A stretch of 38,328 nt of DNA from Pelargonium nanum (lineage: Eukaryota; Streptophyta; Magnoliopsida; Geraniales; Geraniaceae). The translations under genes and the position numbers were made by a program. The notes under the pieces are model-generated. The model worked only from the letters and a program-made list of their open reading frames with translations. It searched no databases and was not told the origin of the DNA. The stretch's first letter is position 1. Every line of letters starts with the position of its first letter. Below, one piece after another: positions 11,836 to 21,356 of the stretch. Location: assembly GCA_036897485.1 (NCBI GenBank), contig JAYMTF010000364.1, forward strand, positions 1 to 38,328, in the 5' to 3' direction.

Positions 11836-14265
11836 CTATGCCTCCAACTTCTGGGTGTCAGGAACTTCCTTCAGAAAGTTGAGGCTAGTTTGCTTGGTAC
11901 GCTTACAAGAAGCTGGAAAAGAAAACATGAAAGTGATAGATGATGAGCCCTAGGGTCACATTGATGCAAGTAAAAGGAGCTGAAAATAAATGCCTAAACA
12001 ACCTCTTGTCTCACCATTTTTGTTAGATGCCATAACAGTGGATCTCCAGTTATTGTACTCATGTTTTTCCATTTGTTTTCGCTTCTTGTGACATGACAGC
12101 TGCAGATAAAACAACAATCAGAAACTTAATCTATCGGGTAAATTTTACTAGTTTAAACTTGTTGCACTTTCAAAGGCATAAATACAATGAAGGCATGTAA
12201 GGAATAACTATTGATGTAGTGTGTTAAGAAACTTGGCTTTAACAAGACCATTATGTGTTGTTTTGTGACTGTAGAAAGCTATACACCTTTCCGAGAGTTG
12301 GGCTTTTCATGCAAGATTGAAACAAATTAACATGAGATCATTAGATTAGAAATGTTCTTAATTGCAAAAATATTGAAGCTTCAAAACAGCTCAGTCACAG
12401 TAATCACAATGGTTCTAATATACTCACAAAAGTTGTGCTATCAGTCACAGTAATCACAATGGTTCTAATATACTCACTTATGTAAAATTAAAAACTCAAA
12501 GCTTAGTGGCTTAGAGGACGCCAAATTTCATAGCAGGACAAAAAAGCTAGAAACATATCAAGGAATCCAAGTACAAGTTGGAGATGTTAATGAAAGAAAG
12601 GATTTCAGCTTTGAAAGGGAATACAAGTTATTGAATATAGTACTCAAAATTACCTCTGGTCCATCATCAGACAAATCACCATCCTCAATTCTTCTGTTTT
12701 CAGGGAATGCATCTAGCAAATCTGTGTGCCATTGGTAGTGTCAGAAAAATGGACATAATTATCTCAATGCAAGTACAACTACTCATTAAACTAAACTATC
12801 TAATGGAAAGTGACTATGAAAACACCCATAAATATACATATTGACCTGACAACCAAAGGAGCAGTTAAGCATAAGAGTTGTTACCTCGGTTCCCTTTTAC
12901 ATCCCTTGGATCTTTTTTCTCCTTAGAGATGCCAAAAACATCATGACACAGATCCTTCATGGAGTTAGAGACCTTGAAATTTAGCTCAAAATTAGTACTT
13001 AGTACATAAGGAAATCAGATAAGGAATTGCAATTTTCTGTAGTGAAGAGAAAAGCAAATTAAGAATGTGAGTTTCTTACATTAGAAAACTCAGATTCTGA
13101 TGTGCCACAAAGCTCAATCAACTTAGTTTTATCTGCCTTGAGCTGTCAAGGAAGAAATTCAATACAAATCAGTGATAAATAAAAAGATTACTAAATTCTG
13201 AAACTATAATTTGTTGGAGATGGTATTTCTTGGTTACCTTGTGTCTCTTGGCACCCAGGTAGAATGCTACAGCAGTAAATACAGGCCGAGTTAAGTCAGC
13301 ACTTGCACGCCGAGTTGCAGGCAATGACGCAAGAAACCGATCCTTGAACCTGTTAATCAATACATCTAAGTTACCACATAAAACCACTACATTGACTTTC
13401 AAACAGACTAACTAGTCTGGATTGGACTCAGTTGAGGATCATTACGACACTTCTTTTGAAATAGCCCGCACAAAATCAAGTACATTTCACATGATTAAGA
13501 AATTAGCTCCAGAATATTCACTCAGGCATTTTGTCAAACAAAATGTAGCTATAGTTTCTCTCAAGCCACTGAGAATTGAAAACCCCCCAAAACAATGAGA
13601 ATTGGAGAAAGGAAATGGATCTTACAGTGATAAGCCTTTCTGTACAAAAGGGATGAGCCTAATGCATCCAAACTGAATCCCCAATTCCCTAATATCCAGC
13701 TTAGTCCTTTAAGAAACCACAAACTGAATTCAATCTCAATTCAAAAATAAAAATGGACACCAAATTGAGGAACCTGAAGAATCTTAAAACAAAAACAACA
13801 AACGCACTTGAATCCAAGACCATTCTGCAGTGAATTGAAAGATCTATTGTACGCTTTCTCAGACATCCCGCTCAATCGAATCGCTGTCTTTCGATCAAAC
13901 AAAACGTTCGCCCTACAAACAAACCCAGAAACCCAATCAATCCCAAAACCCCAATATCAAACATTTCGCGGATCAATTAATCAAATCAAAACAGCACCTC
14001 GTGGCGGCAATTTCGAGGCAGATTACAGCTTTGCAGACCTCACCCTACAGATCAATACCAAATCCCAATCAACACCACTCGACAACAACGAATCAGAATT
14101 TCATTTCCACTTCGAAATCAAACCAAGTTCATAGAAAAGACTTACAACTCCGATAATGGACGAGTTGAACTGGATGTCGCAGAGGCGAGGGATCTCCGCC
14201 GCTTTCCGAATCAGTTGTTTGGATTCCGATAACCCAAGCTTGTTTGCGACGCCGGAGAGATCCAT
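11836..14265 (-). CDS. ORC6: Origin recognition complex subunit 6
   Basis: A 281-residue ORC6, part of the complex that marks replication origins and loads the MCM helicase in the nucleus. Ten exons were assembled by hand: 14265-14146, 14044-13998, 13912-13808, 13706-13626, 13349-13238, 13142-13080, 12972-12885, 12721-12654, 12099-12015 and 11912-11836. All introns are GT-AG, and the exon lengths add to an uninterrupted frame. Arabidopsis ORC6 (about 284 residues, from memory) matches throughout: LIRKAAEIPRLCDIQF, GEVCKAVICLEIAATR, LSGMSEKAYNRSFNSLQN, DRFLASLPATRR, DLTRPVFTAVAFYLGAK and LIELCGTSESEFS. The first two thirds correspond to the TFIIB-like cyclin folds; the Lys-rich tail ends in the conserved TSLNF motif near residue 266. 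The start at 14265 gives the family N-terminus MDLSGVANKLGL; a longer open frame upstream is leader. Confidence 0.96.
12391..12477. repeat. Perfect 37-base direct repeat in ORC6 intron 8
   Basis: The 37 bases at 12391-12427 (starting TCAGTCACAGTAATCACAAT) recur without a mismatch at 12441-12477, a 50-base period. It is a recent tandem duplication inside the intron between ORC6 exons 8 and 9, with no effect on the coding frame. Confidence 0.95.
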
Positions 14266-14380
14266 TTCGGGCGGCGGATTGTTCTGCGCGAGACGGTGAA
14301 GGCTGGAGAGGAGAGGCGGATTTGGTTCCAAGGAGCAAGAAAAAAGAGAAAGCATGTGGAAGAGGTTAAATGGTACAGAT

Positions 14381-14481
14381 GGCGGGAACTGAAATTTGGT
14401 GCTTTCTTTATTTTCGTTTTCTTTCAAATATTTCGCGCGCTCGAGTATACTATGTTTCGCGGTTACTCTAATTGGCGCCAA
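14381..14481 (-). promoter_or_regulatory. Cluster of E2F-like sites upstream of ORC6
   Basis: Four E2F-type elements lie 115-215 bases before the ORC6 ATG: GGCGGGAA at 14381-14388 (one base short of consensus), TTTCGCGC at 14431-14438 (exact TTTSSCGC), TTTCGCGG at 14455-14462 (near match) and the palindrome TTGGCGCCAA at 14472-14481. Plant pre-replication genes including ORC subunits are known E2F targets, so S-phase-linked control of ORC6 is likely. Binding itself is inferred. Confidence 0.75.
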
Positions 14482-14762
14482 GGGGTTTGTTAAATATCTA
14501 TCTTTTTTTTTTTTCTTTTCTTTAACATATGTTTTTTTAACGCAAAAAATTAATAATTTATTACTTCAAAATAATAACATACGTATAAATTGAGTTATTA
14601 ATAAGAGCATCTAGCATCTATTCTCGATGAATCTCACAAACACAAAGATTGCAGACATGACTTTTTTTAGAGGCGTAATTTTACTATGAAACACTTTTGG
14701 AGTGTTCCTTAGAGATGAGAGGGAGCTTTCCTTAGGGTGTTCCCACAAGAGGGTCTTACTCC
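14482..14762. other. AT-rich spacer upstream of ORC6
   Basis: Poly-T runs and AT-rich sequence between the E2F-like cluster and the first copy of the tandem repeat. No feature is recognised. Confidence 0.4.
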
Positions 14763-15096
14763 TTGGGCTAGATTTCAGCCCATGTTGTCGAAGCGAACGT
14801 TTGATCCTTCACACAAACATTCGATCATGTTTGAGTACGGTCCAAATTCAATTAAAAGCCGAAATATTATTATTTTTACTCATATAAAACCAATTACCGC
14901 GACTTTATGTTTTAGATCAAAATTTATACATGAATTATTATTGATATCATTTCAATTTTACATATTTTAATCACCTTCAAAACTTTTCCATTAAAAATGC
15001 ATTACTTTTCATTTCTTTTAAACTTCCAATTTGATCTAATTAAGAACAACCATTATTCAGTCCAGTCTTCAGGCATAGAATTGTAGTTTAAATTTC
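14763..15096. repeat. Diverged tandem repeat, copy 1 (intact)
   Basis: About 330 bases repeated in the same orientation at 15169-15452. Shared landmarks are GGGCTAG near 14765/15171, ACAAACATTC, a stretch around TCACCTTCAAAACTTTTCC (14971 on, 15357 on), ACCATTATTCAG, and GTCTTCAG followed by CATAGAA. Several small indels separate the copies. No coding capacity. It matters mainly because it preserves the empty form of the Helitron target site. Confidence 0.8.
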
Positions 15097-15168
15097 GTGA
15101 GGTTGGCATTGAGCAATCATCAATACATCCTCACTCCTAAAGACACGACAACCTCAAAGTAGCTGTCG

Positions 15169-15452
15169 TTGGGCTAGCTTTCAACACACGTCCTTGAAGC
15201 CAACGTATGGTCCTTTATACAAACATTCTGTCCAAGTTTGGTTGAAAACTAGAATATTATATTTTAATCGTATAAATTGAAATTATTTTTATGTTTATTT
15301 AGATCAAAACTTAACATAATTTATGATTGATCTCACTCCAATTTTACATATATAAATCACCTTCAAAACTTTTCCATTATTTTTCTTCATTCTTTTAAGC
15401 TTTCAATTCGATCTAAGACTAACCATTATTCAGCCGGTCTTCAGTCATAGAA
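15169..15452. repeat. Diverged tandem repeat, copy 2 (split by the Helitron)
   Basis: Second copy of the repeat at 14763-15096. It stops at 15452, exactly at the Helitron 5' end, and resumes at 18495: 18495-18510 matches 15081-15096 at 13 of 16 positions. The right-hand remainder is only about 16 recognisable bases. Confidence 0.75.
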
Positions 15453-15860
15453 TCTATATATATATTAAAACTCTACCATTTTCGCCACGTGTCATTTTCT
15501 TGAATTTTAGAACAATTTTTTTATTTTATTATTTATTATTATAAGTAACTGCACATATATTTTGCAGTTTTTTTTGGAAAGGTGCTGGCTATTTTTTAGA
15601 CACATATTTTGCAAATTTTATATTAACTATAATTAAGAACAAAATTCTCGGTAGGATACTAACCACCGGCCACCACTAGAGTGTACAGTTTATCACTAAC
15701 CGCAGTAAATATCAATGAGCCATAGAAACTGCCAATTTATCACTAACCACGCACTAGAATACTAACCACCACCCACTTTTATTGATGAATACACAGTGTT
15801 TACACATTACCTTACATTGCATAATTCACAAAATTTACATCTGTTCCTACCGCTGCGGAT

Positions 15861-15892
15861 TTCTTCTTCCTCCTCCTCCTTCTTCTTCTTTT
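15861..15892. repeat. TTC/TCC-rich microsatellite
   Basis: A pyrimidine-only run of TTC and TCC triplets inside the Helitron. Nothing indicates a coding or regulatory role. Confidence 0.9.
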
Positions 15893-16310
15893 AAAATTTA
15901 GGTTTATGGGAACCTAATTGATATTGTTGTGTCAGCAGTTTTTTCTCTTTTGATTGTTATATAGTTAGAACTCAGATATATGCATTTCATCTACTGTATT
16001 TTATTAAGTTACTCTATATGCATGTTTTTGTAGAATATCTGATCCAGAAGTGATAAGTGCATTGTGAAGATTTTTTTGGTGTCTTTTGCATATCCGGGAC
16101 TTGAGCTTTCAGTTATCAAGCTTGAAGAACTTGCTTACAAAATTAGGATAATTAAATTGCTGGCTTAGAATGACAAAATCTTTGAATAACTACTTCCGAA
16201 AAGTGCAGCTAAATATGCTCTGGCTTCTGGCTCCTATCCATATCTTCTAAAAATCCCTTACATGTTGGTCGTATCTTGGTGGTTTTCTGCTTTCTCAAGC
16301 CTCAATTAGT

Positions 16311-16499
16311 ATGGATATGGGGCTCAAAACTGTTAATACTTTTGTGATAAGGAGAATGAAGAAATGGTATGGTGGTGTTGTTATTCTCTCTTTGTTTATG
16401 GTACCGGTCCTAAGATATGGCATCCCAAAAAATCTAATTGGTGAAAGTTACTTGACATACCCCTTCTCCTCCCATGTAAGCAAACATATAATCCAATGA
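16311..16499 (+). other. Open frame inside the Helitron, possibly captured
   Basis: A 62-codon frame from ATG with a basic, hydrophobic peptide (contains TFVIRRMKKWYGGVVILSLF and VLRYGIPKNLIGESYL). The residue mix looks more protein-like than random AT-rich frames nearby, and upstream 16080-16250 also has exon-like stretches. Helitrons often carry host gene pieces, so a captured fragment is possible, but I recognise no family. Confidence 0.25.
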
Positions 16500-17792
16500 T
16501 TTCTTCAACTTATGATCCAGATTTTATAATTGGTATTAATAAAACAAAACTCACACATCTTGCATTTTTGAAGAAATCATTTAAATTGGTTAGATAGAGT
16601 GGATATTGCATAAATAAATAAGTTTATTGAATTTGAGTATTTATTAAGAGGTCTTATCCCACATTTGATGTCACATTTGGATTGTTTTATTTTTTATGAG
16701 CAGTAATTCTTTAATAAAAAATCAAACATTTCTCTATCTAATTACAATTGTTTCAAAACAATTGCTACTTAATATATATATACACACACATATAGTATAC
16801 TCCTGCTATAAATCATATATATTTCTACAAATTAATAATATCAATTTGTTACTAATACAGTAAGTATAATGTTAAAAAAAAGTATAGTTAGTAGAACTCC
16901 TATTGTCATTATTGTCCTTTAATTTGTAACCAAATATGTATATGAATTTTTCAACAACTACTACAAACCAAACCCATGTAGCCTTAATTTATTTATTAAA
17001 AAAAACATCTTTGTAGGCATTCATTGCCAGTATTTGGGGTTTCGAAAATTAGATCATATTTGTTGAATATTGATCATACTAATTTTTTTTTCTCAAGCAT
17101 TTGTGTACAACAAGCTTTAGAATTTGTACTACGATTGTAAGCTAATTGAAACTTATATTCGTGTTTTCTTTACATGTCAAATTGTTTGTACGCAGTTTTA
17201 GTGATATAATAATGAATTCGAATTATTACACTACTACTATTATTTGCAATGATATATTTTAAAGTATTTATATCACATTTTATTACTTTAATTTTTAGAA
17301 AAAAGAATTTCACTTCAAATTGGTACCAAACTTTAAATTGAATTAAATATACAGATAATTTCTTAATTATTATTTTATTCTACAATTATTTTATTTTATT
17401 ATTCAATTCACCTATGCAATTAAGGGTGTGAAAAAACCTGATACCCATCAACTCAAACTGTACCCGCACCACTAAAAAAGTCACTCAAACTTACACCGCC
17501 CACGTACTCCACGATCTTACCCGACATGCCCATTGAATAGGTCATGAGTTCACTAATCTCAACCCACGGGTAACTCATGCGCTTGACAAATTAAAACTCT
17601 AAGGAACATCATTAGGCCTAAACCACTTGACTACCCTATTTTGCTATGTGATAAAGTGATCCATTCATAATGATTTTTTGGGCTCTAGGTTAGTTTTGGA
17701 TGGCTTAACTAATTTGATTAATATTTTTTAAAACTTCATTTTAAAAAATACAAATTCATTCAAATTTTAATTAAGTATTGATGATTTAATTA

Positions 17793-18101
17793 TGGAAAAA
17801 TGCTATTTGTCTCAAATTTGATACAATTTTTTTTGTACAAAATGACATGGCAGTCCACGTGTCATGCATTTATTTCATACTTTTGTGATTTGAAAATAAG
17901 TTTAAATAATAAAAATTCGATATATATGATACCACCACCCTCCCATGAATTTATGGCGCGGAACGCCCGGTTTATAAGACATGATGTACACATGGCGTGC
18001 CAACTCATCAATGATTAAATAATGTGTCTTCTCTCATTGTTTTTGAAACATCATTTTGTACAAATATTTTTGTACAAAATTTGGGACATATAGCATAACT
18101 C
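17793..18101. mobile_element. MITE nested in the Helitron
   Basis: About 309 bases with imperfect terminal inverted repeats of roughly 50 bases. The left end contains ATGCTATTTGTCTCAAATTT; the inverted right end contains ATGCTATATGTCCCAAATTT. Both then run into GTACAAAATGA. The 7-base word TTAATTA lies at 17786-17792 and at 18102-18108 and may be the target duplication. The superfamily is unclear. Flanking 17423-17640 and 18120-18260 carry degenerate similar sequence in inverted orientation (ACTCAAACTG-type words), perhaps an older element that the MITE entered. Confidence 0.65.
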
Positions 18102-18613
18102 TTAATTAAGTTTGGATCAATGTCTGATCTCTATTGGGTGGATTGAGCTCAAACCGCCAACCCATGTAACCCGCAAGTCATAAACTGTTCAAAAATGCAT
18201 CTCATGGGTGGTTCATGTGTTGCAAAACTCCAAACCGCAACAAACTGTTTGAGTTGTATCTTCACAAGATATCTCAATAGCATGATTTATGATTGTACGT
18301 ATGACAGATCAATCTCATGTTTTTACTAATTCAGTAATTCATTCTTTTAGGATCATGGTATGTATTCATCACTTTGATGAACAACCATTTTTTGTTCAAA
18401 CTACTTTTAAATATATATTAATATACAATATTTTATCTGATAATAAAAAATTGCCCATGAACACCCACGTGCATCGCACGGGGTCTTCATCTAGTTCTAG
18501 TATAAATTCCAATACAATCCGGTTTAGAACCGATTCAAACACGTGGCCCACGTGCCACAATAGCTTTGAAACACATAAGGGCAATTATGTCCAAACCGTC
18601 AAAAGTGGTGGAT

Positions 18614-18621
18614 TAGGGTTT
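18614..18621 (-). promoter_or_regulatory. Telo-box-like motif upstream of the MATH gene
   Basis: TAGGGTTT is the reverse complement of the plant telo-box AAACCCTA, 109 bases before the MATH-gene ATG. Such motifs are common near plant transcription starts; a role here is only inferred. Confidence 0.35.
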
Positions 18622-18729
18622 AGGATCTCCCATTGATTTCCCAGGAATTCTAAGAGACGTTTTAAAAAAAACAATAAGCTGTTTTTATAGAACCGAAGCT
18701 GAAGGAGTCGATTACTACAGCAAGAAACA

Positions 18730-20718
18730 ATGGAAGATAATGGAGGTTGGTTCAATACTATACTGTGAATGAATTAATTTGTTGGTTATTGTCATTTGGC
18801 ATTGATAAACAATATATGTATTTTGATTAAACAACATGAATAATAAGATCAATGAGAGAGCTTGCACCTGCCCATTATTCATTTCAAATCAAGAATTTTT
18901 CGTTTCTTCTGGAGACCAATGTTCAGAGGTGTGAATCGGGGGTTTTTGAGACCGGCGGATACAAATGGTACATCGTACATGCTAATTAATTAATTAATTA
19001 ATTAGTATGTTATATATTTGTTTCTTTTTTATTAAACGATCTGCGAATGGAGTTGCGCATGGTATAGCTAGAGCATCCCATTCTTTGTCAGATTGTGTAT
19101 CTTGGGCTATGTCGGATTGTCCGTCGACTATAGCGCCATTATTGTTATCTGATTTGCTTTAATGAAATTATTATTCCTTCGAAAAAAATAATTTGCATCG
19201 ATATTATTTTCATGTTTACGGTTTAATTTATCTTGTTTATAATACAAGCTCTATTACGTGTCATAACCATTTCATATACATGAAATAATAACCTTTTTCT
19301 TTGTGTTTTAATTATTAGGAAATTGCAAATATACCCAAGCGGAAATAAGGGGAGAAATGTAAAAGATCACATTTCTGTGTACTTGGAGATGGTAGAGACA
19401 GACTCTTTGCCTCTTGGATGGGAGGTTAATGTTAACTTGAAATTTTTTGTGTTTGATCACATAAGGGACAAGTATGAGACTGTACAAGGTACCATATGTG
19501 TGTGTATATAAAACCAATCTAAAATGTTGTTTTTATGTACCTTTTGTTGTTTTTCATGTATTATTTCATATAATTTTCACACTGATAATTGTGTAAAACT
19601 ATGTTACCAAACGTTACTAATTTGGCAGCGTTCCTTGTTCCAAAATGTGGAATGCCATCATTCATTGTGTTTTAATTTCATATTTCATAAAAAATATCTT
19701 ATTCATTGAAAAAAAATTCACTTTCCAGAAAAGCGTCATCTTTTCAAATTTAGCATTACAAAAAAGCGTTACAAAACTCCAATATTGTTCCACAAATTCA
19801 TTTTCGTCACGTGTAGAGAAGCGTTCCACGATACAAGTGATTTAGATTTAGAAGTCTTGTGACTAGTATTACTTATTATAAGTTTTCGGATTGAGAAATT
19901 CCTTGACTTAGTTTTTCTTCAAACCTATCATCTGAACAAGACTGTTTTGTTTAGATGCCAATGGAGGAGTGAGGCGTTACCACAAGATACTGACAGAAAA
20001 TGGCTTCGATCACTTCTTTAATCTCGATGCATTTAAGGATTGTTCAAAAGGTTTCCTATACAATGATTGTTGTGTTTTTGGAGTTGAAGTCTTTGTTGTT
20101 CAACTTTCTGGTAAATTGGAGAGCATCTCCTTCAAAAAGGAACCTTTATATGGTAATTATACTTGGAATATCAGCAACTTCTCTGCCCATGATAAAATAT
20201 TCCACAATTCTGACGTTTTCATTGTTGAAGGGATAAAATGGTAAGCAATATTGCTTCACATTTTGCTATATTAATACTTGCAATTATTGTTGTACATGTA
20301 AATATGTTTGAATATTGCAAAATGTAGGATGTTAAGGCTTTATCCTAAAGAGAAGGATAGGTTCCTCGCTCTTTATCTTGTGTCGGATGATTTTGGAACT
20401 CTAGCTTCTGGTCGTAGCGTGCTTGCAAAATATACTTTGAGGGTCAAAGATCAAATCAATAGCAAACACCGTGAAATTACAGGTAATAAAAATGCATATG
20501 TATCGAACATTAATTCAGTATGACATGTATTTTTCTTGATATTAATATAAATATTGTTCACTTTCGTTTCAGGTCAATACTGGTTTCATATAGTTGATAG
20601 TGGCTACGGTTGGGGAGAATTTATGTCATTGAAAGATTTGAAGGACACATCAAATGGGTATCTAGTGAATGATCGCTTGGTTATTGAAGCTGATTTTGAG
20701 ATGATATCTAAATCCTAG
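18730..20718 (+). CDS. Double MATH-domain (TRAF-like) protein
   Basis: A 293-residue protein with two MATH (TRAF-C-like) domains and nothing else, a plant class of uncertain function thought to be protein-interaction modules. Six exons: 18730-18745, 18859-18967, 19319-19488, 19955-20240, 20328-20482 and 20573-20718, all GT-AG, with lengths summing to an open frame. Domain 1 spans about residues 7-135 (PAHYSFQIKNFSFLLE, ESGVFETGGYKW, LQIYPSGN, FGVEVFVV) and domain 2 about 150-292 (YTWNISNFSAHDK, VFIVEGIKWMLRLYPK, WGEFMSLKDL, GYLVNDRLVIEADFEM). The tiny first exon is the weakest part: its join makes MEDNGELAPAH, but translation could begin at the in-frame ATG at 18852 if splicing differs. A Helitron ends 235 bases upstream and intron 2 holds a LINE tail. 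Confidence 0.88.
18983..19004. repeat. AATT microsatellite in MATH intron 2
   Basis: A run of about five AATT units shortly after the exon 2 donor. Simple repeat, no other signal. Confidence 0.9.
19028..19191 (+). mobile_element. 5'-truncated LINE tail (RNase H end) in MATH intron 2
   Basis: In one frame 19028-19162 reads FIKRSANGVAHGIARAS and continues to LLLSDLL and a stop. RSANxVAHxxAR is the C-terminal signature of the RNase H-like domain (RVT_3) at the end of plant L1-type LINE ORF2. After the stop come about 20 bases of 3' UTR and an A-rich end (GAAAAAAATAA, 19181-19191). Only the last 45 codons remain, typical of a heavily 5'-truncated insertion. It lies in sense orientation inside intron 2 and leaves the host exons intact. 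Target duplications are not clear. Confidence 0.75.
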
Positions 20719-21232
20719 AATTTATGCTAATCTTACTTTAATTTGATTGCCCTTAATATGGACATATGATAGTGTTATTCAATGTTTCATTTTAGATGTG
20801 TTTCTAGGGTTTGAATGTTAAAGATATTTTAAATATCACTTTTCATTTTATGTTATCATAGTATTGAATGCTTTGGTTGCCTCTTAAATGCATTTTCCAT
20901 ATTATGTTTTCATAGTATGAAAAATGATAGTTAAAATATTGGATAAATTAAATTTGATGAGAACTTTTGTTTATGTCACAAACCAAAAAATTAAAGTATA
21001 ACAAATAAGAACTCAACTTGAGTCCTTTAATGCGAAAGTTCTTACATCTCAGGTGGATCGGTTTGATCATAAACAAACAATCTTTGATGAATGAGATACT
21101 ATATTATAAACGCAAATGATGGAGTCCAAATCTATGGAGATACGGTGGTTGAATTATTTTTGTTTTGGTATGTGTCCTAATCAAAGTTAACTAAAAAATT
21201 AACCTATGGAGCCCATTAATGTGTCCTATTGC
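20719..21232. other. MATH 3' region and upstream region of sulfotransferase 1
   Basis: No gene. From about 21048 to 21180 the sequence is homologous to 23632-23775 upstream of sulfotransferase 2 (shared ACATCTCAGGTGGAT, then GGTGGTTGAATTATTTTTGT), so the duplication that produced the second sulfotransferase included its promoter region. Confidence 0.7.
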
Positions 21233-21253
21233 TATATATATATATATATATAT
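21233..21253. repeat. TA microsatellite near the sulfotransferase 1 promoter
   Basis: Ten TA dinucleotides about 105 bases before the ATG at 21357. It may double as the TATA element; sulfotransferase 2 has TGCTATATGTATATC at the matching place (from about 23909). Confidence 0.8.
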
Positions 21254-21356
21254 GTGATATCATAAATTTTCAATTCAAATAAGCAATCCAATTGTTGCCA
21301 AACATTTCCATTACCATTTCCCACAACCTCTCATCTTTCATATTCTTCTCCTAATT

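Larger units (their letters stand above)
15453..18494 (+). mobile_element. Non-autonomous Helitron
   Basis: A 3,042-base element with Helitron ends. It starts TCTATATATATATTAAAA after an A, and ends CACGTGCATCGCACGGGG followed by TCTTCATCTAG, so the 3' end is CTAG before a T. The hairpin 11-30 bases before the end pairs CCC/GGG and GTGC/GCAC around ATC. Insertion between A and T without target duplication is the Helitron rule. Comparison with copy 1 of the flanking tandem repeat gives an empty site that joins the two flanks. No Rep/helicase coding is seen, so it depends on helpers. Inside are a TTC/TCC-rich run (15861-15892), a 62-codon open frame at 16311-16499 of unknown origin and a nested MITE (17793-18101). 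Confidence 0.85.

Noticed and set aside
13808-14134. 108-residue plus-strand frame across ORC6 exons 2 and 3
   Set aside because: Antisense to ORC6 exons and introns; no family match.
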